A stretch of DNA of 6,210 nt from Microcaldota archaeon (GTDB lineage: Archaea; Micrarchaeota; Micrarchaeia; Anstonellales; Bilamarchaeaceae), in assembly GCA_016180665.1 (NCBI GenBank), contig JACPAS010000053.1, forward strand, positions 1 through 6,210, read 5' to 3'. This document shows, in pieces, positions 1-5,069 of the stretch. The notes beneath the pieces are model-generated. The model did no database searches and had not been told where the DNA came from. It was given only the letters and a program-made list of their open reading frames with translations. How positions within the stretch are numbered: the first letter of the stretch is position 1; every line of letters begins with the position of its first letter. The position numbers and the translations under genes were made by a program.

Positions 1-106
1 GTTTTTGCTTGACTCTTGCAGCGAACGTAATACACAACTTCCAATAATCAGGACCTAAATTATTTGCATGTTCTGCCGTTATAATTTGATTACGTAGCCT
101 CTGCAT
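1..106 (-). CDS. Partial unrecognised protein, amino-terminal end
   Basis: An open minus-strand frame starts at ATG 106-104 and leaves the window at base 1, giving about 35 residues. It begins MQRLRNQIITAEHANNLG and continues with PDYWKLCITFAARVKQK. The composition looks like real protein: amphipathic, helical, with aromatic residues and no low complexity. I do not recognise the family. A GTG at 124-122 in the same frame would add six residues; an in-frame TGA lies a few codons further upstream. I prefer the ATG because a TATA-like stretch (131-140) lies about 26-30 bases upstream, which suits a leaderless archaeal transcript, and no Shine-Dalgarno is visible. The reading is tentative because so little of the gene is present. 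Confidence 0.4.
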   Translation of the reverse strand, partial: MQRLRNQIITAEHANNLGPDYWKLCITFAARVKQK

Positions 107-130
107 ATCGACATTTTTAATCACATCTTT

Positions 131-140
131 ATTTAATACT
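131..140 (-). promoter_or_regulatory. TATA-like box for the partial gene at the left edge
   Basis: The minus strand reads AGTATTAAAT. Its centre is about 26-30 bases from the ATG at 106, the spacing expected between an archaeal TATA box and the start of a leaderless transcript. The assignment rests on composition and spacing only, in an AT-rich background. Confidence 0.3.
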
Positions 141-228
141 AATCAGTCCCCTTACTCTGGTTAATTGAATACTCTGATCTTTTCTTTTTAATAATTGATG
201 CGAATTCCAGCGACTTCAGTAGACAGAA

Positions 229-240
229 GGTTCGCGAACC
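229..240. repeat. Perfect 12-bp palindrome GGTTCGCGAACC
   Basis: GGTTCGCGAACC is its own reverse complement and stands out as GC-rich within otherwise AT-rich non-coding DNA. It lies between the box C/D sRNA and the partial minus-strand gene, about 120 bases upstream of that gene's start. It could be an operator for a dimeric regulator or a small cruciform. There is no T-run beside it and no flanking extension of the symmetry, so I do not call it a terminator. Confidence 0.35.
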
Positions 241-301
241 AAGAATTTTCAAACTGAATGTTTTTTATTTGTTTTGGTATAGTTCAACAAATAATTATTA
301 T

Positions 302-368
302 GATAGCTCAGCAGCTACTCTTTCTGTCATTCCTTTCGGTCTACTGGGACGGTCTCATCATCGCTATC
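302..368 (-). ncRNA. Box C/D small guide RNA (2'-O-methylation guide)
   Basis: The minus strand reads stem GATAGC (368-363), box C ATGATGA (361-355), box D CTGA (311-308) and stem GCTATC (307-302). The six-base stems are perfectly complementary. The three-base bulge G-A-U followed by GAUGA opposite CUGA is exactly the archaeal L7Ae-binding kink-turn. Inside, a weaker D' (CCGA, 339-336) and C' (ATGACAG, 330-324) are separated by five bases and define two guides, 354-340 and 323-312. The 67-nt length is normal for archaeal C/D sRNAs. Guide 1 is complementary, with one G-U pair, to the universally conserved 23S P-loop segment ACUGGGGCGGU(C). By the N+5 rule it would point at the C of ACUGGGG (about E. 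coli C2248, numbering from memory). I do not recognise the guide 2 target, predicted to contain CAGCUACUCUUU. The RNA starts 31 bases past the FTR1 stop codon on the same strand. Confidence 0.87.
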
Positions 369-387
369 AATTAGTTATTGCTTATTT

Positions 388-397
388 TAATTTTAAA
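388..397 (-). promoter_or_regulatory. TATA-like box ahead of the C/D sRNA
   Basis: The minus strand reads TTTAAAATTA. It lies about 20-29 bases before the predicted 5' end of the sRNA at 368, which is the usual archaeal TATA-to-start distance. This suggests the RNA can be transcribed on its own. Processing from the FTR1 transcript is the alternative. Confidence 0.4.
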
Positions 398-399
398 CC

Positions 400-1221
400 C
401 TAGTTTTTCTGGTAGTAAGTCCTGTAAATCACATAAACCGCAGCAACATAAGCAAAATACCCTAGAATCTGAAATTCAGAAGCATTTCCATCATAGCCAA
501 TTAGCCCCTTAAAAATCCCGCCAATCGCACCTTTCTCATGCAATAATGGATAGCTACCATCAGGATTCTTAGGTGGATTTATATCATACACATGCTCTAT
601 ATAAGTGGGAATAATTTTTGCTTCTTGTAATTCGTGAATACCCTGAGAAAATAGTCCCGCAGCAAGCAGAACAAGCAAAATAGTTGTAACCTTGAAGAAT
701 AACCCGATGTTAAACTTCATCGAGTATTCGAATATTAAAACGCCAACTACAACTGCAGCAACCAGTCCAAGCAGTCCACCAAGAATAGAAATTCCACCAG
801 TATTGATCAAAATTCCAGCCATAAACAAAACAGCTTCAATTCCCTCTCTTAAAACCGCAAAGAAAACAAGAATAAAAAGTCCAATTGCTTCTCTTTGATC
901 AAGTTTCTGCTGCACTTCTTTTCTCAGCTCTTGTGCAATATTTTTGTGTGCCATAATCCAAAGAACTAGCCACGTAACTAAAGTAGCAGTTATAACCATA
1001 AATACTCCTTCAAACAATTCCTCATTTGCTTCAAAACCACCCTGAACGAACTGAAATAAATAAGCAAGAACAAGACTAGCAACAATACCTGCACCTAACC
1101 CTAGATGAACATGTTTCTCATACTCTTGCTTTTTAGTCTGGTGTAAATAAGCTAATACGATACCGATTACAAATGCAACTTCCAAAGCTTCCCTGAACAT
1201 TACAATAAATTCCGCCAACAT
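400..1221 (-). CDS. ftr1: FTR1-family iron permease
   Basis: The product is a 273-residue polytopic membrane protein of the FTR1/EfeU iron transporter family, which moves iron across the cytoplasmic membrane. The two signature REXXE motifs are present: REALE at residues 10-14 in the first transmembrane helix and REGIE at 125-129. The conserved acidic loop EELFEG is at about 67-72. About seven hydrophobic segments are visible (near 4-26, 40-60, 72-90, 112-137, 143-165, 173-195 and 250-267), the number expected for the family. The ATG start is supported by a good Shine-Dalgarno, GAGGT at 1235-1231, nine bases upstream. No copper oxidase or EfeO/EfeB-like partner is in the window, so its electron or metal-loading partner is unknown. 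The promoter carries an iron-box-like palindrome, so repression by iron is likely (inference). The function is confidently assigned at family level. Confidence 0.93.
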   Translation of the reverse strand: MLAEFIVMFREALEVAFVIGIVLAYLHQTKKQEYEKHVHLGLGAGIVASLVLAYLFQFVQGGFEANEELFEGVFMVITATLVTWLVLWIMAHKNIAQELRKEVQQKLDQREAIGLFILVFFAVLREGIEAVLFMAGILINTGGISILGGLLGLVAAVVVGVLIFEYSMKFNIGLFFKVTTILLVLLAAGLFSQGIHELQEAKIIPTYIEHVYDINPPKNPDGSYPLLHEKGAIGGIFKGLIGYDGNASEFQILGYFAYVAAVYVIYRTYYQKN

Positions 1222-1270
1222 TTTCTCTTAACCTCAGTTTCCTAAATTTTTTAAGTATTAATCAATAGTA

Positions 1271-1280
1271 TTTATAAATT
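1271..1280 (-). promoter_or_regulatory. TATA box of the FTR1 gene
   Basis: The minus strand reads AATTTATAAA across 1280-1271, a close match to archaeal TATA boxes. It would place transcription start near 1250-1245 and give a leader of about 25-30 bases, long enough to include the GAGGT ribosome-binding site at 1235-1231. The TTTATAAA core is symmetric, so it might also serve the divergent epimerase gene. Confidence 0.5.
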
Positions 1281-1295
1281 TAGGTGCGCCTAAAT
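1278..1295. promoter_or_regulatory. Iron-box-like operator (DtxR/IdeR/MntR type)
   Basis: The 18-bp inverted repeat ATTTAGG-TGCG-CCTAAAT has perfect 7-bp arms. TTAGG...CCTAA half-sites are the hallmark of operators bound by DtxR-superfamily metal-dependent repressors. It overlaps the upstream edge of the FTR1 TATA box, so a bound repressor would block TBP/TFB. A further half-site CCTAAAT lies at 1241-1247, near the expected transcription start. The site sits between the divergent iron permease and epimerase genes and may affect both. No regulator gene is in the window; the regulator type is inferred from the half-site sequence and the iron-transport target. Confidence 0.6.
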
Positions 1296-1342
1296 AATTA
1301 GAAATAACAAACTGTTAAAGTCCTTTTATCTAACTATCTTCT

Positions 1343-2203
1343 ATGGACATTCTGATAATTGGTGGTTCACGTTTTATTGGTCCAATTCTTGTTGATGAGT
1401 TACTTAAGAATAATCACCAAATTACAATATTCAACAGGGGCAATATTAAATCGAATTATGGTGAACGAATAAATTTTATCAAGGGAGATAGAAACGATGG
1501 TTTCCGCAAACTAAGAAAACCAATATTTGATGCAGTTATAGATATGTGCGCTTATTTATCAGAGCAGACAAAAGCAGCAATAGATCAATTAAGTTTTGAC
1601 TTTTTTCTGAATGTGGGGACAGCAGCATCCTATAACATGCCCCAAAACCTTCCATTAACTGAAAAATCACCATTAGGTGATTGGTCTTTGTGGGGCGATT
1701 ACAACAAAGGAAAAGTTGGATGCGAAAAAGTCTTAAGGGAAAGCAGAATTAAATTTGCAACAATTAGACCTGTCTACGTACTAGGTCCAAAAAATTACGT
1801 GGACCGTGAACACTTTATTTATTCAAAAATAAAAAATCAAGAACCAATACTAATCCCTGGCGATGGGCAAGCGTTAGTTCAATTTGTCTTTGCTAAAGAT
1901 GTGGCAAAATCCATTGCCCTTTTAGCAGAGGGAAAGAAAACAGGAGCATTCAACTGCGCAGGTGACGAAATTATCTCGCTAGTTGACCTTGTAAATGAAA
2001 TGGGAAAAATCGTTGGTAAAAAACCAATAATTAAATTTAATCCAGATGCAGATGGCGAAAATTTCAAAGAAGGTGAATTTCCATTTGCAAATCAAAGTTT
2101 CTTTTGCAGCAATAAAAAACTTAAAAAACTCGGAATAGAGCCAACTCAGCTAACCAAAGGACTAAAAGAGAACTATGAAAACTATTATAAATACATGATC
2201 TAA
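1343..2203 (+). CDS. NAD(P)-dependent epimerase/dehydratase-like protein
   Basis: The product is a 286-residue Rossmann-fold protein of the extended short-chain dehydrogenase/reductase superfamily. It opens with MDILIIGGSRFIG, the GGxxFIG dinucleotide-binding loop (residues 7-13), after the first beta strand. NRG at 31-33 ends the second strand, where cofactor selectivity is set, and GDRND (48-52) follows. The catalytic YxxxK is Y120-NKG-K124, with VGTAASY at 91-97 supplying the serine/threonine strand. IRPVYVLGP (141-149) is the usual post-catalytic strand. The GGSRFIG start and overall layout resemble the CSP41-like NAD-dependent epimerases found in bacteria and archaea rather than GalE/RmlB. 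The substrate, probably a nucleotide sugar or a related small molecule, cannot be read from the sequence. No Shine-Dalgarno precedes the ATG, suggesting a leaderless or short-leader transcript. It is divergent from the iron permease. Confidence 0.85.
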   Translation: MDILIIGGSRFIGPILVDELLKNNHQITIFNRGNIKSNYGERINFIKGDRNDGFRKLRKPIFDAVIDMCAYLSEQTKAAIDQLSFDFFLNVGTAASYNMPQNLPLTEKSPLGDWSLWGDYNKGKVGCEKVLRESRIKFATIRPVYVLGPKNYVDREHFIYSKIKNQEPILIPGDGQALVQFVFAKDVAKSIALLAEGKKTGAFNCAGDEIISLVDLVNEMGKIVGKKPIIKFNPDADGENFKEGEFPFANQSFFCSNKKLKKLGIEPTQLTKGLKENYENYYKYMI

Positions 2204-2218
2204 TTTGCCTTTAGGAAA

Positions 2219-2229
2219 GATATTTAATT
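2219..2229 (+). promoter_or_regulatory. TATA-like box for the HEAT/OB-fold gene
   Basis: GATATTTAATT lies about 30-40 bases before the ATG at 2259, so transcription would start near 2248-2252. It falls in the short gap after the epimerase stop. Its presence favours the 2259 ATG over the in-frame TTG at 2205, which lies upstream of this box. Support is limited to composition and position. Confidence 0.3.
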
Positions 2230-2258
2230 TTTTAAGTCAATATAGTTTGGGAATTCTT

Positions 2259-3443
2259 ATGTCATCTAATAAATCCGAGCTTCACCGTTTAGTGTCTCTC
2301 ACGTTTGACGAAAACCCAAAAGTCAGGAAAGACGCTGCAAAAGCATTAGCGCAGCTTGAGGATCCGGCAGCTATATTCGCATTAATGGAACTTAATTACG
2401 ATAAGGATAATGCCGTCAAAAAACTCGCCCAGGACCTTCTCAAGCAGAGGCAAAATTCAGACCGAGAGGTCATGTCATTTGCAGAGCTTTTTGGACCTCA
2501 TGAAGACCATCAACCTCCGCAGAATCCAAATGAAAATCCAGAGGATAAAAAGAAAAGGATACTCCAGCCTATTGAGCAGCTATTTGAGAAGAAACTTGGT
2601 AAGCAAAGGGCAGATGCAGTTAAAAGTAAGATGATGCCTACAATCGAAAAAGTATACTTCAAGGCAGTTGATCCTAAGGCAAAAGAGGATCTGGAAAGCG
2701 GAAGAAAAGCAATGCAGGAATTCTTAACCAGTTATCTGGAAGCTATCTCTGATCTGAACGAGCAGCCTTCTGATTCACCACCTGCACAATCTTCTCCATC
2801 TGGGTTGGTTGAGCAAAAAGAAAATGAATACGAGGTTTTATCTAGCGATCATCAGCTGCAGGTTGAACTTGAAACCGTGGGAAGCAAAGAAAAAAACGGT
2901 GAAGTAATAGATCTTGCAGAAGAACTTCATGAAGTTGAAAGAGAAGAGCTAAAAGAAGAAAAAGAAGATGACTCAATAAAAAAGCTTCCACAAACCTTCT
3001 TCAAAAAAGCATATGAAACAATGATGCTATCTGGTGGAGACGACTCAGTACTGCGTAAAGAATTCAGGCGTCTTGTTCGTGATATGGAAAAAGATGCAAA
3101 ATTGGCATTTACACTTGCAAGGAAGAAATTCAGGGAAACGAAGATTACAAACCTAACTAAGATTAAAGACGGAATCAGAAATCTCAACACAGAAATTATG
3201 TTTGTTAAAGGGGTAGAAAATATTGAGTACGTAAAAGGCAGATCTAAAAAGACATTGACTAGAATTTTGGTTAATGATGAGCGTGGAGATGAAGCAGTAA
3301 TCTATATCTTCGATGGAAGGGGCGAGTGGCTAAGAGAAGGAATGAATATAAAGGTAGTTCGCGGTTATGTTAAGTCTTTTGAGGGCTTTGGCGAGACTGC
3401 AATCACCATAGGCAAAAAAGGCAACATTTATATAGTCATTTAA
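2259..3443 (+). CDS. HEAT-repeat plus OB-fold putative nucleic-acid-binding protein
   Basis: The product has 394 residues from ATG 2259. An in-frame TTG at 2205 would add 18 residues, but it has no ribosome-binding site and the HEAT homology starts after the ATG. Residues about 6-64 form two HEAT/ARM-like helical pairs (ENPKVRKDAAKALAQLEDPA is typical). Residues about 96-168 are a charged helical segment. Residues about 169-240 are a Pro/Ser/Glu-rich acidic linker, and 245-295 is a second basic helical block. Residues about 296-394 look like an RPA-type OB-fold: ITNLTKIKDGIRNLNTEIMF opening strand, ILVNDERGDEAVIYIFDG in the centre, then GMNIKVVRGYVKSFEG and a closing AITIGKKGNIYIV. In archaeal RPA/SSB proteins this domain binds single-stranded nucleic acid. 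I infer a scaffold that couples protein contacts (HEAT) to nucleic-acid binding (OB). I do not recognise a named gene. It stands upstream of rpoK on the same strand. Confidence 0.78.
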   Translation: MSSNKSELHRLVSLTFDENPKVRKDAAKALAQLEDPAAIFALMELNYDKDNAVKKLAQDLLKQRQNSDREVMSFAELFGPHEDHQPPQNPNENPEDKKKRILQPIEQLFEKKLGKQRADAVKSKMMPTIEKVYFKAVDPKAKEDLESGRKAMQEFLTSYLEAISDLNEQPSDSPPAQSSPSGLVEQKENEYEVLSSDHQLQVELETVGSKEKNGEVIDLAEELHEVEREELKEEKEDDSIKKLPQTFFKKAYETMMLSGGDDSVLRKEFRRLVRDMEKDAKLAFTLARKKFRETKITNLTKIKDGIRNLNTEIMFVKGVENIEYVKGRSKKTLTRILVNDERGDEAVIYIFDGRGEWLREGMNIKVVRGYVKSFEGFGETAITIGKKGNIYIVI

Positions 3444-3499
3444 ACAAATTATTCCTATTTAATACACATTTAATTTTAATTCTGAATATGAGTAAAAAA

Positions 3500-3506
3500 G
3501 GTGAGG
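3500..3506 (+). promoter_or_regulatory. Shine-Dalgarno site deciding the rpoK start
   Basis: GGTGAGG is strongly complementary to the 16S rRNA 3' end. The GGTGA core lies five bases before ATG 3510. It favours that ATG over the in-frame GTG at 3501, which lies inside the site itself. Confidence 0.65.
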
Positions 3507-3509
3507 AGT

Positions 3510-3683
3510 ATGGATTTTACAAAATATGAAGTTGCTAGATTAATTGGTGCGCGCGCACTTCAGCTTTCCTGTGGCGCCCCGCCAATGATAAAAGTGTCTA
3601 CAAACAAGAGTTTTATCGAGATTGCATACGAGGAACTAGAAAAATCCGTCATCTCACTTACAGTCATAAGAGAGAGTTTCTAG
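3510..3683 (+). CDS. rpoK: DNA-directed RNA polymerase subunit K (Rpb6 family)
   Basis: The product is a 57-residue protein and complete at the usual length for archaeal Rpo6/RpoK. The family signature is clear: TKYEVARLIGARALQLS (residues 4-20), then GAPPMI (22-27), where most archaea have a form close to RFEKARIIGARALQISMGAPPLI. IEIAYEEL (36-43) matches the conserved helix that docks the subunit on the clamp base of RNA polymerase. RpoK helps assemble and stabilise the archaeal polymerase and has no bacterial form of this sequence, so it is the best taxonomic marker here. The start is ATG 3510, chosen from the Shine-Dalgarno directly upstream. The stop codon abuts the stop codon of the convergent gene on the other strand, with no base between them. 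Confidence 0.95.
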   Translation: MDFTKYEVARLIGARALQLSCGAPPMIKVSTNKSFIEIAYEELEKSVISLTVIRESF

Positions 3684-4328
3684 TTATTGATTCAAATTAC
3701 TACTTGGTCCAGGATAAACTAATTCAACTACATAAGCATCCTGTTCTTCTTTTAATAAAATTCTTTTTTCCTTATCTACTAATAAATAGCTAATAAGATT
3801 GCCGTTCTTCAGAATCTTAACTTTATATGCTTCCCTTCCATTAAAATCTTCAGTTCCAGCAACACTAAACTCATAGCTATTAATCTTATAGTTTGTAATC
3901 ACGTTCGAAACCAGATCTATCTTCCATACCCAATTTTCATCAACTGCAAGCATCCACGGTTTAAAAATTTCAACAAGGCCATTATTCAGCGTCAAGTTTG
4001 ATCCATTTTTATCATTTCCATTCTGATCAATGCAGTCCGAAACACTTTTGAATTCCTTAATTTCAAAAACAATGCAGCCAAAGTTTTTCCTTATGGTATA
4101 GGTTACATTAAACTGGGGTGTCTCGCTATTTTTGAACTTATAAGAGTAAATATAAACTTCTCCAGGTGTAAGTATAAATTTGCTAGTCTTATGAATGGGT
4201 TCCTCTTTATAATAAAAAGAACTTTGGTCCTTTAATTTCGGGAAGTAATAGAGTCCTGAAAAAAGCATTATTGCCAAAAATAAAATTAGTGCAAGAACCG
4301 CTATTTTTCTATTACTAATATGTTCCAT
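3684..4328 (-). CDS. Membrane-anchored extracytoplasmic protein, function unknown
   Basis: The product has 214 residues from ATG 4328; a GTG one codon upstream (4331) is also possible. A short basic amino end (MEHISNRK) precedes one hydrophobic segment at about residues 9-29, with no cleavage motif or lipobox, so it should be a signal anchor with the remaining ~185 residues outside. That part is beta-rich and aromatic, with two cysteines (about 85 and 99) that could pair and two N-glycosylation sequons (NVT near 74, NLT near 111). The block GTEDFNGREAYKVKIL followed by LLVDKEKRILLKEE is reminiscent of DUF3108/LolA-like beta proteins, but I cannot confirm a family. The TGA of dcd and this ATG share one base (TGATG), with GAGG eight bases upstream, so it is translationally coupled to dcd. 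No role in nucleotide metabolism is suggested by its sequence. Confidence 0.75.
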   Translation of the reverse strand: MEHISNRKIAVLALILFLAIMLFSGLYYFPKLKDQSSFYYKEEPIHKTSKFILTPGEVYIYSYKFKNSETPQFNVTYTIRKNFGCIVFEIKEFKSVSDCIDQNGNDKNGSNLTLNNGLVEIFKPWMLAVDENWVWKIDLVSNVITNYKINSYEFSVAGTEDFNGREAYKVKILKNGNLISYLLVDKEKRILLKEEQDAYVVELVYPGPSSNLNQ

Positions 4329-4843
4329 CACTGATTCCTCGCTATTTTTCCAAATTTAGAATAAGGTTTTGAAGTTGGGCTGTCTAATCTGTGGAAAATC
4401 ACCTGCGAGATTCTCATTCCAGTATGCAAAACGATGCTGAATGGGGCGAAATTCACTATCTCGAGTACCTGATGATTATCGCTTCCAGGCTGGACTACTG
4501 CAGAGGTTATATGAACCGAAAGACCCATCCTCGCATACCTGCTTCTTCCTTCAAGTTTCCCCATTATATCTGGCGGGAGCGTTATCTTTTCCACTGTTCT
4601 CCCAAGGCACATTTGGCTGGGCATCAGAATCACACTTTTTGCAGTAACTTTTTCCATTGCTTTGACATAACTAATTTTTGACAAGTCAACCCGCTTTCCA
4701 AGATACTCCTTTCTAAAAAACCACCAGTCATTACTTAAAGTTAAATCAATAGATGCAGGACCTATCTGTTCTTCCTCTAATGGTTTTATTTTTATTACTC
4801 CTTTTTTCACTAATTTTTTGATATCCATATCAGAAAGTGTCAT
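4328..4843 (-). CDS. dcd: dCTP deaminase
   Basis: The product is a 171-residue protein of the trimeric dCTP deaminase/dUTPase superfamily. It converts dCTP to dUTP and ammonia, feeding dTMP synthesis in the cytoplasm. Visible motifs are GPASIDLTLS (residues 28-37, the amino-terminal superfamily strand), EGRSRYARMGL (98-108, the phosphate-binding RS and arginine residues) and PGSDNHQVLEIVN (119-131), in which E128 aligns with the catalytic glutamate E138 of E. coli Dcd. TGMRISQVIF (141-150) is the conserved GMxIxQxxF strand. It is about 20 residues shorter than E. coli Dcd. Q118 stands where many members have Asp before PG. Some archaeal relatives are bifunctional dCTP deaminase/dUTPases; the sequence alone does not settle that. 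No Shine-Dalgarno precedes the ATG, and a TATA-like box at 4867-4874 fits a leaderless transcript. It is first in a two-gene unit. Confidence 0.92.
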   Translation of the reverse strand: MTLSDMDIKKLVKKGVIKIKPLEEEQIGPASIDLTLSNDWWFFRKEYLGKRVDLSKISYVKAMEKVTAKSVILMPSQMCLGRTVEKITLPPDIMGKLEGRSRYARMGLSVHITSAVVQPGSDNHQVLEIVNFAPFSIVLHTGMRISQVIFHRLDSPTSKPYSKFGKIARNQ

Positions 4844-4844
4844 G

Positions 4845-4858
4845 TTATCTATAGATAA
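4845..4858. repeat. Perfect 14-bp palindrome just upstream of dcd
   Basis: TTATCTATAGATAA is fully self-complementary and begins two bases upstream of the dcd ATG, between the TATA-like box and the start codon. It could be an operator for dcd or a chance AT-rich palindrome. Nothing else supports a regulatory role. Confidence 0.3.
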
Positions 4859-4866
4859 TAAGCAAT

Positions 4867-4874
4867 TAATAAAG
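4867..4874 (-). promoter_or_regulatory. TATA-like box of dcd
   Basis: The minus strand reads TTTATTAA, centred about 27 bases before the dcd ATG at 4843. With no ribosome-binding site visible, this spacing suggests a leaderless mRNA, common in archaea. Confidence 0.45.
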
Positions 4875-4881
4875 ATTACCG

Positions 4882-4896
4882 AATATAAAATATATC
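4882..4896 (+). promoter_or_regulatory. TATA-like box directed at the first copy of the uppS start
   Basis: AATATAAAATATATC is a strong A/T box centred about 26 bases before 4915. That position is inside the first copy of the repeat GATTTTTTATGGA, next to its ATG at 4918. This is the geometry of a leaderless uppS promoter, but the functional uppS ATG now lies 160 bases further on, beyond the structured element. Confidence 0.4.
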
Positions 4897-4909
4897 TGAA
4901 TTAGTGGTT

Positions 4910-4922
4910 GATTTTTTATGGA
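4910..4922 (+). repeat. Direct repeat, copy 1 (duplicated uppS start)
   Basis: GATTTTTTATGGA is identical to 5070-5082, which spans the real uppS start codon. In this copy the ATG is followed by GAT and then TGA, so it cannot start a useful protein. Together the two copies look like a target-site duplication around the element between them. Confidence 0.6.
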
Positions 4923-5069
4923 TTGACCGATGAGCTGGTCACATGAATGAACGTATTACGTTCATGCTGCCCCTTGAACGTTGTGACCGATAGAACGGCA
5001 ATCCGTTCTAGGGTCCATAAAACTTATCGAAGTTTTATCGGACGTTCAATCGGGAGACTAAAAACTAGT
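4923..5069 (+). other. Hairpin-rich structured element between the direct repeats
   Basis: About 147 bases contain three back-to-back perfect hairpins: ATGAACGT/ACGTTCAT (4947-4954 with 4958-4965), TAGAACGG/CCGTTCTA (4991-4998 with 5003-5010) and ATAAAACTT/AAGTTTTAT (5017-5025 with 5030-5038). An outer helix TTGAACGT/ACGTTCAA (4974-4981 with 5042-5049) encloses the last two and would make a three-way junction. GGTCAC/GTGACC (4937-4942 with 4983-4988) competes with GACC/GGTC (4985-4988 with 5012-5015), so alternative folds exist. GATTGA/TCAATC (4921-4926 with 5046-5051) could close the whole, but it competes with the outer helix. It has no coding frame. It may be a small non-autonomous mobile element (flanking 13-bp duplication, no clear terminal inverted repeats), an independent RNA, or a structured uppS leader. 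I match it to no known RNA family. Confidence 0.55.

Noticed and set aside
191..257. Second C/D sRNA on the plus strand (TTGATGC at 196-202, CTGA at 253-256)
   Set aside because: Box C departs from RTGATGA at both ends and the flanks cannot form a terminal stem.
692..898. Plus-strand open frame of 68 codons opposite the iron permease
   Set aside because: It is antisense to well-conserved FTR1 coding sequence, is Ser/Pro/Ile/Lys-rich in the manner of a shadow frame, and has no ribosome-binding site.
2205..2258. TTG start for the HEAT/OB-fold protein adding 18 residues
   Set aside because: It lies two bases after the epimerase stop without a ribosome-binding site, and a TATA-like box sits downstream of it. 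ATG 2259 directly precedes the HEAT-like region.
3501..3509. GTG start for rpoK
   Set aside because: The GTG is part of the Shine-Dalgarno GGTGAGG that serves ATG 3510, and the shorter protein matches the family's length.
4391..4681. Two overlapping plus-strand frames (96 and 68 codons) within dcd
   Set aside because: Both are antisense to clear dCTP deaminase motifs and their translations resemble no protein family.
4923..4945. Hammerhead ribozyme core suggested by CCGATGAG at 4927-4934
   Set aside because: The conserved CUGAUGA is altered at a critical U, and no GAAA core segment or matching GUC cleavage site is positioned to complete the fold.
4923..5069. RNase P RNA, SRP RNA, tRNA or CRISPR array as explanation of the hairpin element
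   Set aside because: No RNase P or SRP conserved blocks, no TTCRANY-type T-arm with pairing stem, and no repeated spacer-repeat pattern; the hairpin stems differ from each other.
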